The translations under genes and the position numbers were made by a program. Below, piece by piece: positions 14,789-23,001 of a DNA stretch of 33,565 nt (position 1 is its first letter; the number at the start of each line of letters is the position of its first letter). This DNA is from HGM04593 sp045612305 (GTDB taxonomy: Bacteria > Bacteroidota > Bacteroidia > Bacteroidales > Bacteroidaceae): assembly GCA_045612305.1 (NCBI GenBank), contig JAZKYU010000039.1, positions 1 to 33,565 of the forward strand, in the 5' to 3' direction. Under the pieces are notes generated by a model, which saw nothing but the letters and a program-made list of their open reading frames with translations, was not told the origin of the DNA and ran no database searches.

Positions 14789-15406
14789 ATGAAACCTGTT
14801 TTTAAAATATTATTTATTGCTGCCACAGCCTTGCTTTTGTGCCCGGTGAACACAAAAGCGCAAATATCGCTCGATAGTTATTACAATATTGACTGGCAGT
14901 TTAATATACCTATAAACAACCGCTTTTCTAACGTTTCGAGTGGTTGGGGTATGAACTTCGAGGGAGGTTACTACATTACCTCCGACATTGCGATAGGTGG
15001 TTTCTTGTGCTACCACACCAACAACGAGTATTTGTCGCGACGCACAATAAAGTTGGGCAGCACTCAATCGATAAGCACCGACCAGCAACATCAAATGTTT
15101 TCTTTGCCCTTTGGCGTGCTTGCGCGCTACCGCTTTATAGAGAGCGACTTTCAGCCCTATGTGGGTATGAAACTTGGCGCCTGCTACACCAAGTTTAGTA
15201 ATTACTACTATATTTATCTGACGCAAAAAGAGACCTGGGGACTCTATCTGCAACCCGAGATAGGCTTTAACTACTATCCGTGGGCCGATAGCATAGGTTT
15301 TCACTTTGCGATGTACTATAGTTACTCTACCAACAAGTGCAATATTATGACCTATAAACAGAGTGGTCTTGACAACTTTGGTTTCCGTGTGGGCATAGCA
15401 TTCTAA
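14789..15406 (+). CDS. Small outer-membrane beta-barrel protein
   Basis: A 205-aa protein with a signal peptide cut after about Ala24 (NTKA-QIS). The rest alternates aromatic and polar residues in amphipathic strands (GWGMNFEGGYYIT, DIAIGGFLCYHT, MFSLPFGVLARYRF, FQPYVGMKLGACY, LYLQPEIGFNYYP) and ends FRVGIAF with the terminal Phe that marks outer-membrane barrels. It resembles the 8-stranded OmpA/PagP-sized class (outer-membrane beta-barrel domain families). It is third in the NlpE-like/DUF4136 operon and ends at a strong terminator. Specific role unknown. Confidence 0.85.
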   Translation: MKPVFKILFIAATALLLCPVNTKAQISLDSYYNIDWQFNIPINNRFSNVSSGWGMNFEGGYYITSDIAIGGFLCYHTNNEYLSRRTIKLGSTQSISTDQQHQMFSLPFGVLARYRFIESDFQPYVGMKLGACYTKFSNYYYIYLTQKETWGLYLQPEIGFNYYPWADSIGFHFAMYYSYSTNKCNIMTYKQSGLDNFGFRVGIAF

Positions 15407-15458
15407 ATAGAAGAGAGACGAGGCGCTAAAAAAACACCTCGTCTCTCTTCTATACTTT
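15407..15458. terminator. Strong terminator between the barrel gene and the M16 protease gene
   Basis: A perfect 17-bp stem (15407-15423 with 15437-15453) around an A-rich 13-nt loop, immediately after the TAA of the barrel gene. A T-run follows at 15455. The stem probably also stops the convergent M16 transcript. Confidence 0.9.
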
Positions 15459-15471
15459 TTAAAAAACGTTG

Positions 15472-18288
15472 TTAGTTTTCGGGGACCATGCTCACCTCTA
15501 TAAAGTTTCCTTGTTTCAAGATGTAGGCAACAAATTTGCTTATATCCTCGGAGGTTATGCTTTTTACAACTTTCTCGTAGTTTGTGTAAAAGTCTTTCTC
15601 GTGGAAGTAATATGCAAGAAGCCACTGCATCCAAGCCTCGTTCTCTCTCTTGCTCTCCTCAAAGGTCTTTAGCATATAGCTGCGCACCTTCTCAACGTGT
15701 TCCTGCGATGGGCCTTGTGTCGCAACCTTTTCAAACTCTGTAATAATTATACGAGAAAGTTCCTCGCGACGTTCGGGGGCCATATTAAACTGTATTGTGA
15801 AGTCAAACTCACCCTTAGGCAATTGCTCAATATTGCCTTGTACACCCACACCGTATGTTCCACCCTCTTTTTCGCGCACCTCCTCGGTGTATACAAGGGT
15901 CATAATCTGTCGCAAGAAGCTCATCTTAACGGTGTTCTCCAAGGTCGCCTCTATATCGCCAGAGTAAACAATAACTTCTGTACCGGTGGGTGTTTCCATT
16001 GCTCTTTTAAAGTTGTTTACATAAACGCCTTTGCGCACTCCCAACTTTTCGTTGTAGAAGAGTTCCTCTTTGCGACCGTTTGCAGGGAGGCCACCAAGAT
16101 ATTTCTCTACAAGAGGTTTGAGTACCTCGGCATCTATATTACCCACGATAACAAACACAAAATCGCTTGCATCGCAAAAACGGTCGGCATAAATTTCGAG
16201 TATGCGGTCGTAGTTTATGCTGTCAACATCGGTTGCTGTCAAGGGCTCCATACGGGGGTGTCCGCTGTAGAGAGCTTTGTTAATTGTGTCGCTCAGGGCT
16301 GTTAAAGGGTTGAGGTTGCGATCCTTCAAAGAGCCATACATGCGGGTTTTAAAACCATCGAGCGCAGCTTCGTCTTTTCGGGGTGAGGTAATTTTCAAAT
16401 ATAATAACTTGAACATATCCTCAATATCCTTGGGCGAGCAAGTTGCTTCTACTACATCGTTGTAGGTAGATGCTCCTGTACTTGCATATACTGTGCTGCC
16501 GGCAAGTTTCTTGCTCAACTGCATAGCGTCGAACGAGCCCGCACCACCCAACTGTGCTACAGAACGGAAAAGAGCAAGGTTTACTCTGTCGCTGTCGGGG
16601 TAACGGCTTGTTCCACCAAAGCTTATACCTTTGAGCTTAATATCGTCGGCTTTAAAATCTGTGGGCTTTACAACCACCTTTATACCATTTGAAAGGCTCC
16701 ATACTGTAGAGCCCCAAGCGCCCTCCTCAGTTGAGAGCACCTTGCCACCCTCAGGCTCCTTCTCCAACAAGGGAGCATCGTTTGTTGTGTCGACATAAGG
16801 GGTGATGGGTGCCTGCTCAAGCGCAGTAATAAAAATCTCGATGTGCTCCTTTGCAGGGTATTTTATGCTGTCGTTCTCGGGTGCCAAAGAGATTGCTACT
16901 CTATTTTCTTTTGTGCATATAGCGGGAAGCACATCGTTTACATCGTTGAGCGTGATGTTTGCAAGTATCTCTTTCAATAGTATGCACTCATCCTCAACAG
17001 ACTGCATAGGGGTGTTGTCGAGGAAGTTTCTTATGTACTCTTGTGCTCGCTCGTCGTTGGAAATCTTGTTGCGCTCGGCATAGCTTTTATCAATTGCTGC
17101 AAGCAACGATGCTTTTTGACGCTCAAGCTCGCCTTCGGTGAAACCATAACGTTTTGCACGCTCAAACTCACTAAGAGCAGAGAAAAGAGCCTCGTTTATA
17201 TTCTCCACCTTGCAGGCTGTTGCCAGGTAGAGAGCGTTCTTTGTGTTAGACAAGATGAACGAGCCGTTGCCAACACCCGCACCCAGGTAGGGAGGGTTGT
17301 TCTTCATCGCAATCTCGGTAAAACGTGCGTTGAGCATCTCTGTTACCAACATCATCTTGGTCTCGTTTATCACATGCTGCTTGGTGTTGCGTAGCTCGCG
17401 AGGTGTTGCGTCGTATTTGTAGTATAGCTGCAGAGTGTAGTTCTGTTGCTCTTTGTCGGTGCCCTGTGCAAAGATGAACTCTTTGTTGTCCGACACGGGA
17501 TAGTATACTCTCTCGGCAGGTTTCTTAGCTTTTTTTATTTTGCCGAACAATTTCTTTATCTTCTTTTCAACCTCGTCGACATCAACATCACCCACAACTA
17601 TAATGCCTTGCAAGTCGGGACGATACCACTTTTCATAATAGTCGCGCAGAGCCTTATGGGGAAAATTATCGATAACTTCCATAGTACCGATGGGCATACG
17701 ATAGGCATATTTCTCGCCCTGATAAGCGATGGGTAACACTTGGTCGAACATACGCGATGTAGCGTTGCTTCTCTGGCGCCACTCTTCGTGTATCACACCA
17801 CGCTCTTTGTCTATCTCCTCGGCATCGAGGGTTAGTCCGTCGGCCCAATCGTGCAAAATGAGCAAACAAGAATCTATGGCTCCCTCTTTCTCCACGGGCA
17901 CATCGTTTATGTTGTAAACGGTCTCCTCTATCGATGTATAAGCATTCAAGTTTACACCAAACTTTACTCCGATGGTCTCTAGGTAGTTTATGAGCCCTTT
18001 ACCGGGGAAGTTCTTGGTACCGTTGAAACACATATGCTCGAGAAAGTGTGCAAGGCCACGTTGGTTGTCCTCCTCCTGGATAGAGCCAACCTTTTGTGCT
18101 ATGTAGAAGTTAACCTTCTTCTCGGGCTCGGAATTGTAACGTATGTAGTATGTCAGGCCGTTCTTCAACTTGCCCACACGCACAGCAGGGTCGGCAGGCA
18201 ACTGCTCCACCTTTTTTTCTGCCACAGACGGCAAGGCCAAGCACACTAGCAACGCCGTCAGTAATAAATTTTTAATATAAATTCTCAT
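15472..18288 (-). CDS. M16-family zinc metalloprotease (PqqL-like), periplasmic
   Basis: A 938-aa peptidase with a signal peptide (residues 1-23). The inverted zinc motif HFLEH is complete (His81, Glu84, His85), and the third ligand is probably Glu162 in DKERGVIHEEW, 77 residues after His85 as in pitrilysin. The N-terminal half holds the active M16 domain and its partner (to about 480), the C-terminal half a second, inactive M16 pair (starting near WSLSNGIKVVVKPTDF at about 530, with VRKGVYV and GTYGVGVQGN later). This is the single-chain clam-shell layout of PqqL/pitrilysin enzymes, which degrade peptides enclosed in the chamber. Monocistronic. Confidence 0.93.
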   Translation of the reverse strand: MRIYIKNLLLTALLVCLALPSVAEKKVEQLPADPAVRVGKLKNGLTYYIRYNSEPEKKVNFYIAQKVGSIQEEDNQRGLAHFLEHMCFNGTKNFPGKGLINYLETIGVKFGVNLNAYTSIEETVYNINDVPVEKEGAIDSCLLILHDWADGLTLDAEEIDKERGVIHEEWRQRSNATSRMFDQVLPIAYQGEKYAYRMPIGTMEVIDNFPHKALRDYYEKWYRPDLQGIIVVGDVDVDEVEKKIKKLFGKIKKAKKPAERVYYPVSDNKEFIFAQGTDKEQQNYTLQLYYKYDATPRELRNTKQHVINETKMMLVTEMLNARFTEIAMKNNPPYLGAGVGNGSFILSNTKNALYLATACKVENINEALFSALSEFERAKRYGFTEGELERQKASLLAAIDKSYAERNKISNDERAQEYIRNFLDNTPMQSVEDECILLKEILANITLNDVNDVLPAICTKENRVAISLAPENDSIKYPAKEHIEIFITALEQAPITPYVDTTNDAPLLEKEPEGGKVLSTEEGAWGSTVWSLSNGIKVVVKPTDFKADDIKLKGISFGGTSRYPDSDRVNLALFRSVAQLGGAGSFDAMQLSKKLAGSTVYASTGASTYNDVVEATCSPKDIEDMFKLLYLKITSPRKDEAALDGFKTRMYGSLKDRNLNPLTALSDTINKALYSGHPRMEPLTATDVDSINYDRILEIYADRFCDASDFVFVIVGNIDAEVLKPLVEKYLGGLPANGRKEELFYNEKLGVRKGVYVNNFKRAMETPTGTEVIVYSGDIEATLENTVKMSFLRQIMTLVYTEEVREKEGGTYGVGVQGNIEQLPKGEFDFTIQFNMAPERREELSRIIITEFEKVATQGPSQEHVEKVRSYMLKTFEESKRENEAWMQWLLAYYFHEKDFYTNYEKVVKSITSEDISKFVAYILKQGNFIEVSMVPEN

Positions 18289-18326
18289 CTTTTATTTAGT
18301 GTTTTTTATTCTGTAGAATATTTCTG

Positions 18327-18334
18327 CGAAGATA
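18327..18334 (-). promoter_or_regulatory. Probable promoter of the M16 gene, variant box TATCTTCG
   Basis: The minus strand reads TATCTTCG, one base off TAnnTTTG, about 39 nt before the ATG. No clear -33 TTTG. Confidence 0.4.
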
Positions 18335-18409
18335 CTTAATAAAATCCGTATCCCCTGCCCATTATTGCTAAATTATTTAAATTTGCACCATTTTAAAACC
18401 CTTTAAGGG

Positions 18410-18440
18410 TTGCAATAGTATTTTTTATCTCCTAACTTCG
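18410..18440 (+). promoter_or_regulatory. Promoter of the YbaK/ProX-type gene, variant box TAACTTCG
   Basis: TTG at 18410-18412, a 20-nt spacer and TAACTTCG at 18433-18440, again with C in the TTTG part. The leader would be about 10 nt. Confidence 0.5.
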
Positions 18441-18456
18441 CGAAAAAATAAAAAGG

Positions 18457-18954
18457 ATGGACAACGAACGCATAGAAAAGGTACTAAACTTCCTTGAGAA
18501 GAACAATATAGAGCACTCTTGGTACACCCACGACGAAGCTCCCACTATTGAAATCGCACGCACACAGTGGAGAGCCGACGGCTCAAAACACTGCAAGAAT
18601 CTTTTTTTTAGAAACCACAAGGGCAACAAACACTATCTTGTTGTGCTCGACTGCGAACGCGACCTTGCTATACGCGACCTTGAACAACTTTTGCACCAAG
18701 GGAAGCTCACCTTTGCCTCGCAACAACGTATGGAGAAGTATTTAGGGTTGCAACCTGGGTCTGTTTCTCCCTTTGGGCTTATTAACGACACAGAAAACCA
18801 CGTTCATCTCTTTCTAGACGAGAACTTAAAACACGAAAAATCTTTAAGTTTTCACCCTAACGACAACCATGCAACCGTGGTTATAACGCAAGAAGAGTTT
18901 ATGCGTTACCTCTCCATCGTGGGCAACAGCTACGAGTTTATAACCCTTTATTAG
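18457..18954 (+). CDS. YbaK/ProX-family aminoacyl-tRNA deacylase
   Basis: A 165-aa stand-alone editing domain of the YbaK/EbsC/ProX superfamily, which hydrolyses wrongly charged tRNA (for example Ala-tRNA-Pro). Seen are the N-terminal helix and THDEAPTIEIAR, the conserved lysine segment CKNLFFRNHKGNKHYLVV (Lys47), the LGLQPGSVSPFGLINDT loop, and VHLFLDENLKHEKSLSFHPN near the end. These spacings resemble the ProXp-ala/PrdX branch more than YbaK. The stop codon (18952-18954) directly abuts the stop of the opposite gene with no base between them. Confidence 0.9.
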   Translation: MDNERIEKVLNFLEKNNIEHSWYTHDEAPTIEIARTQWRADGSKHCKNLFFRNHKGNKHYLVVLDCERDLAIRDLEQLLHQGKLTFASQQRMEKYLGLQPGSVSPFGLINDTENHVHLFLDENLKHEKSLSFHPNDNHATVVITQEEFMRYLSIVGNSYEFITLY

Positions 18955-19644
18955 TTACAAGAAAAAGGATATTACCGGCACTGCGGCAAACGTTGCATAC
19001 ATAAAAACAAGAAAAAGATAAATATCGGAAACCTCGTAACCGCTTCTTGTGTAACGCATACTCACCCAGTCGCGACGTATCCTCTGCTTTTTTAGGCAGT
19101 AACGAAAAACCCTGTATGCGATAGTGCTGCACAACACACCGAGCAAGATACCTGCCACAATATCCCACGGGTAGTATACTGCCATATAGACACCAGCAAA
19201 ACAGCTTATACCGGCCCACAAGGCAAGCGACACGTTCATCGCCTTGTGACGCACAAGTAACATAAGAAAAAGAGCAAGCGATGTAACCGCTGCCGAGTAT
19301 GTGAGGAGCGAGCCGTTACCCGAACGATAGCTATTCAGCACATCGAGAAGGTGTAGCGTACCGTCGTCATACAAAGAACGCAAATAGTCGGATAAGGGCT
19401 GCAAAGCACACATTGTGAGCAGATAAGTGAGAGCCAGCATACCCGCCATCAACAATATTATTGTAAAAAAGTTTACTATAGTATTATTCTTTATAAGCAC
19501 ATATAGCAACACAATAGCTAGGGGCAGCCACACAAGAGGTGTGACATAAGCACTTATGCAACCATCTATAAAAGCGGAGTTTCCGCCATTAACCGACTGC
19601 AAAAGATAGTTGTCGAGGTCTAGTATCTCCTGTATTGTGTACAT
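18955..19644 (-). CDS. PAP2-fold membrane protein with degenerate catalytic motifs
   Basis: A 229-aa protein with about six membrane helices and the layout of the PAP2 lipid phosphatase family. In active members the three motifs are Lys...Arg-Pro, Ser-x-His and Ser-Arg...His...Asp. Here the first region reads CALQPLSDYL, the second LLTYSAAVTS (no His), and the third CFAGVYMAVYYPWDIVAG: Ala150-Gly151 for Ser-Arg, Tyr157 for His, only Asp161 kept. By eye it has lost the catalytic residues and is probably not a phosphatase. It starts 13 bp after batE and looks like the last gene of the aerotolerance operon. Confidence 0.78.
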   Translation of the reverse strand: MYTIQEILDLDNYLLQSVNGGNSAFIDGCISAYVTPLVWLPLAIVLLYVLIKNNTIVNFFTIILLMAGMLALTYLLTMCALQPLSDYLRSLYDDGTLHLLDVLNSYRSGNGSLLTYSAAVTSLALFLMLLVRHKAMNVSLALWAGISCFAGVYMAVYYPWDIVAGILLGVLCSTIAYRVFRYCLKKQRIRRDWVSMRYTRSGYEVSDIYLFLVFMYATFAAVPVISFFL

Positions 19645-19657
19645 ATTCTCTTATTCT

Positions 19658-20410
19658 TTAAATTTTTTCGAGTGCAGTTGTTGGCACCCAGCCTTTTGTT
19701 CCATCTTCCAGCTCAATCTCCTTCCACCCTTTCATTGTGTCATCGGCTATGTTCACCTTTCTGCCTTCGTGAATAACAAAGAGGTCTGTTCCCGAAGCAT
19801 CGGGGGTGCTCTTTGCTGTAACACTAGGCTGCATAATAATTGCAGCACATCTGTTGCTGAGGAAGTTGTAATGATGTAGCGCCGACAGGTTTGCAAATAT
19901 AGTTACAAACAAAGCTATAATTGCAACAAAGAACATACTCTTTTTAACAGCCACACTCCTGCTGAAAAGAAAAAGAAGCACAGCCGCCAGCAAGCAAATG
20001 AAACCCGTGATAGCTATAATCGACCAAGCATCCATACTCATAAGGTTGGCAAAGTTTCTGCCCCAAGTAGTAAAGAACATCTCGTAAGGCTCCGAAATTT
20101 TGTCAACTGTTTTGCTTCTTGCAAGCGCAAGGTTAAACTTTATATCCTCATCGGCAGGCGCAAGCAACAGGGCTCTTTCGTAGTTAAGTATAGCTTTTGC
20201 TATATCGTTGCTTTTGTAATATGCGTTGCCCAGGTTGTAATAAAGTGCCTCAGATTCTCCCTCGGCAAGCAGTTGCTCGTATACTTGTGCTGCCTCCTTG
20301 TAATTGTTTGCCATATAGGCGCTATCGCCCGCAGCTTTTGTAAAGTTTTCTTGTGCAACAGCTACACTACAAACAGCCGCAAAAACTATATATGCTAATA
20401 TCTTTTTCAT
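19658..20410 (-). CDS. batE: BatE: TPR protein with membrane helices and an SH3-like tail
   Basis: A 250-aa envelope protein of the Bat aerotolerance system. A signal peptide (1-19) is followed by TPR-type repeats (about 22-95, with the YYNLGNAYYKSND and KAILNYERALLLAP helices), two membrane helices (about 127-148 and 157-178), and a C-terminal SH3b-like segment with GWKEIELEDGTKGWV at the end, a module that often binds cell-wall or protein partners. The start is 2 bp after the batD stop, so the two are translationally linked. The SH3b assignment rests on the GWxEIELxDGxxGWV pattern. Confidence 0.9.
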   Translation of the reverse strand: MKKILAYIVFAAVCSVAVAQENFTKAAGDSAYMANNYKEAAQVYEQLLAEGESEALYYNLGNAYYKSNDIAKAILNYERALLLAPADEDIKFNLALARSKTVDKISEPYEMFFTTWGRNFANLMSMDAWSIIAITGFICLLAAVLLFLFSRSVAVKKSMFFVAIIALFVTIFANLSALHHYNFLSNRCAAIIMQPSVTAKSTPDASGTDLFVIHEGRKVNIADDTMKGWKEIELEDGTKGWVPTTALEKI

Positions 20411-20412
20411 CG

Positions 20413-22233
20413 TTAACGTTTAATAGAGTTTTCCATTTTGCTTATTGTGGTTATGGACATATTATAAACCTTGTCCATAGCCGCGCTTGCATCACCTGGA
20501 GCATAACGCGCAAACTCACACTCGTTGAGCAAGTTGTGCAACTCGGTAACAAGCTGTGCATCCACGCCCTTCTCCTCAAGCTCGGTAGCGATATTCTCTT
20601 TAGAGAGCTGCGACACTGGTATGTTTAATTTGTCGCTCATATAGCCCCACAGAGTTTTTAAAATCTCATCGTAAAACTCTGTTTTCTTATTCTCTTTGAG
20701 TAGTTTTTTCGCAACCTTCAAACGCTTTACAGCTACTTTGTTGGCCTTCTTTGTGCGCATAGCTGCTATATTTGCGTTCTCGGCAACCTTTTTGCGGTAC
20801 ATAATTATATATGCGACAAACAACGCGAGAGGGAGTAGATAGCACATATAGTATATGCCCGACGCAAAGAGGTAGTCGCCGCGTTTCTTAACAACCACAT
20901 CGCCACGCTTAATGTATCTTATATCCTGCCCTATCAGCTTAAGCTCTTCTTTGCTCACATAAGCTGCTACGGCTGAGTTTGTGTCGTTCTCTCCTTTCTC
21001 CACCTTCAAGGTATAGCTCTGGGTCTCAAGTACCTTATATTGCTTGCTTGCAACATCGTAGTACGAGAATTTAACCGATGGTATTGTGTAGTCGCCTCCG
21101 AAGCGAGGTATCACAAGATATTCAATAACCTTATTGCCTGAAAAACCATTACTTTTGAGCGTAATTTTATTTTCAATCTTGGGGTCGTAAATTTCAAAAT
21201 CTTCGGGGAACTGAACTTCGGGTGTCTTTATAAGTTTCATATTTCCTGTACCCGAAATTACAAGGCGCAGAGTGACAGCCTCATTGGCCTTGAGCTCTGT
21301 GGTGCTTATCGATGACGAAATTTTAAAGTTACCCACTGCGCCCGAGAAACCTTCGGGCTTGCCTGCAGGGAGTTTCTGCACATTAAGTTTTAGTTTCGGT
21401 GTGCGTAGCTCTTTTTTTATCTCAACTACGTTGCCGCCACCAAAAAAATCGAAGGGGTCGTAGCTGCGCACCTGCTTTGTAACCACACCCTCGTACACAG
21501 CCGAAGGTATCTCAATCTCCCCAGTCTGTTGCGGGAACAAAACATATTGTTGCCACAATATTGTGCGATAGTTGCGCCCGTTATAATGCTCCATCTGCCA
21601 CTCTTTTTCGTGAGGGAGGTCCACCTCTTGTATCTGAAAGCCTTTAAGGTCGGGTATCTTTCCGTTAAGTGCGGTGAGGTTTACTGCCGAGTACACTTTA
21701 AAGGTGAGCAACACAGCCTCCTGCTCAACAACTGTTGTCTTGTTGAGGGTTGCTGTCATAAAAAGGTCGTCGGTTGCAATATCCACAGAGCTTGAATTTG
21801 TGCGTTGCCCCTGTCGCGACGAGCGTTGTTGCGTAGCTGCACTGTTTTTATCTTGCGGCAACACCTTCACGTTTACCTTGTTCGAGGTTATCTTTTTACC
21901 ATCTACGGTGATGGTTGCACCGGGTATGGTAAACTCTCCCTCCTCTTGAGCCAGGAGTGTGTATGTGAAGGTTACCGACTGCGACGATGTAACCGTTCCG
22001 TTTATAATCTGTGTGCTCGATTGTTCGGAGCGAGAAGGGCCGAACAAGATTGAGAAATTCTCAAATTCCGGCACTAGAGGCTCTTTCACATTTCGACGGT
22101 TTATAGTATACTTCAGCCTAAATTGTTGGTTTACCACAACCGCTTTAGGGGCCGATGTGGTAAATGTTATATCTTCGGCAAAAACCGACAGAGTTATTAA
22201 AAATAATAGTGTTGACAGAAATATTTTTTTCAT
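20413..22233 (-). CDS. batD: BatD: membrane protein with tandem periplasmic beta domains
   Basis: A 606-aa protein of the BatD (oxygen tolerance) family. A signal peptide (1-19) is followed by several beta-sandwich-like domains (20-445; for example VVVNQQFRLKYTINRRN in the first), one membrane helix (461-479), and a positively charged, helical cytoplasmic domain (484-600). The loop FDFFGGGNVVEIKK near 261-274 is typical of BatD proteins. Its cytoplasmic part resembles that of the protein at 25041-26111 in the same operon. In Bacteroides, Bat mutants are affected in oxygen tolerance; the biochemical role is unknown. Confidence 0.92.
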   Translation of the reverse strand: MKKIFLSTLLFLITLSVFAEDITFTTSAPKAVVVNQQFRLKYTINRRNVKEPLVPEFENFSILFGPSRSEQSSTQIINGTVTSSQSVTFTYTLLAQEEGEFTIPGATITVDGKKITSNKVNVKVLPQDKNSAATQQRSSRQGQRTNSSSVDIATDDLFMTATLNKTTVVEQEAVLLTFKVYSAVNLTALNGKIPDLKGFQIQEVDLPHEKEWQMEHYNGRNYRTILWQQYVLFPQQTGEIEIPSAVYEGVVTKQVRSYDPFDFFGGGNVVEIKKELRTPKLKLNVQKLPAGKPEGFSGAVGNFKISSSISTTELKANEAVTLRLVISGTGNMKLIKTPEVQFPEDFEIYDPKIENKITLKSNGFSGNKVIEYLVIPRFGGDYTIPSVKFSYYDVASKQYKVLETQSYTLKVEKGENDTNSAVAAYVSKEELKLIGQDIRYIKRGDVVVKKRGDYLFASGIYYMCYLLPLALFVAYIIMYRKKVAENANIAAMRTKKANKVAVKRLKVAKKLLKENKKTEFYDEILKTLWGYMSDKLNIPVSQLSKENIATELEEKGVDAQLVTELHNLLNECEFARYAPGDASAAMDKVYNMSITTISKMENSIKR

Positions 22234-22300
22234 TCTTTTTTGTTTTTCTCCTTAATTATCCTCTCACGCAAGCCTTGGCGAGGCTCCTCTACCGGGTTTC

Positions 22301-22990
22301 TCACCAATCTTTGTCGAGCTTGCGACCGCGTATTTGCATCATCTTTTTAACCTTCTCTTGCACCTCTTTTTCATCTTGCATAGCCGACTCGAGCAACTGT
22401 TCGGCGTTCTCTTTAGACATCTTTTCTTCCTCTTCTTGTGCCTGTTGTTGCTGTTGTTGGTCTTGCTGCTGTTGCTGTTGCTGTTCTTGCTTTTCTTGTT
22501 GTTGCTCCTTTTCTTCCTGCTCGTTCTTGTTCTCTTGCTGCTGTTGCTGTTGCTGGTCTTTTAATTGTCTAAGAGCGACAGCCAGGTTATATCGTGTTTC
22601 GTTGTCTGTGGGGTTTTCGCGTAGCGACTGTTTGTAATACTCCACAGCGCGAGCATAGTCCTTCGAAGCCTGGCAAATAACTCCCATATTGTGGTGTATC
22701 TGCGCAAGATTTTGCTTGCTCGTTTCGCGTTTTTCGGCCATCATATATTGGTCCATAGCATCTTGTGCCTTGTTCTGATAGAGCAAAGCGTTACCAAGGT
22801 TGTAGAGCGCCTGGCTACCGTTGGGGTCTAGCTCAAGAGCCTTTCTATACTCCACCTCTGCTTTGTCGTAGAGACTGTCGGTGTAGAGTTTGTTCCCACT
22901 CTTCAGATACTCGCGATAACTTTTTTGTGCCGATGCACTTAAAAAAGATATTGCGGCAAAAAGCAATATTATATATCTTGTTTTTAACAT
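22301..22990 (-). CDS. batC: BatC: periplasmic TPR protein with a Gln/Glu-rich tract
   Basis: A 229-aa protein: signal peptide (1-21), then TPR repeats (YDKAEVEYRKALELDPNGSQ, then ALYNLGNALLYQNKAQDAMD and ARAVEYYKQSLRENPTDNET, about residues 35-140), then about 45 residues that are almost only Gln, Glu and Lys, and a short C-terminal helix. I take the ATG at 22990; a GTG at 22999 is in frame but adds only MCN before a clear signal peptide. It lies 11 bp after batB and 67 bp before batD. The TPR part probably docks with the VWA proteins BatA/BatB. Confidence 0.9.
   Translation of the reverse strand: MLKTRYIILLFAAISFLSASAQKSYREYLKSGNKLYTDSLYDKAEVEYRKALELDPNGSQALYNLGNALLYQNKAQDAMDQYMMAEKRETSKQNLAQIHHNMGVICQASKDYARAVEYYKQSLRENPTDNETRYNLAVALRQLKDQQQQQQQENKNEQEEKEQQQEKQEQQQQQQQDQQQQQQAQEEEEKMSKENAEQLLESAMQDEKEVQEKVKKMMQIRGRKLDKDW
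22430..22560 (-). repeat. CAA/CAG/GAA low-complexity tract inside batC
   Basis: On the coding strand this stretch is built of CAA, CAG, GAA and GAG codons giving runs of seven or more Gln broken by Glu/Lys. Codon-level simple repeats of this kind can change length by slippage; on the opposite strand the tract yields a spurious Leu-rich frame. Confidence 0.8.
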
Positions 22991-23001
22991 ATTACACACT
23001 T

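Noticed and set aside
22334..22564. A plus-strand Leu/Phe-rich open frame
   Set aside because: It is the complement of the Gln/Glu codons of batC; composition is explained by that tract.
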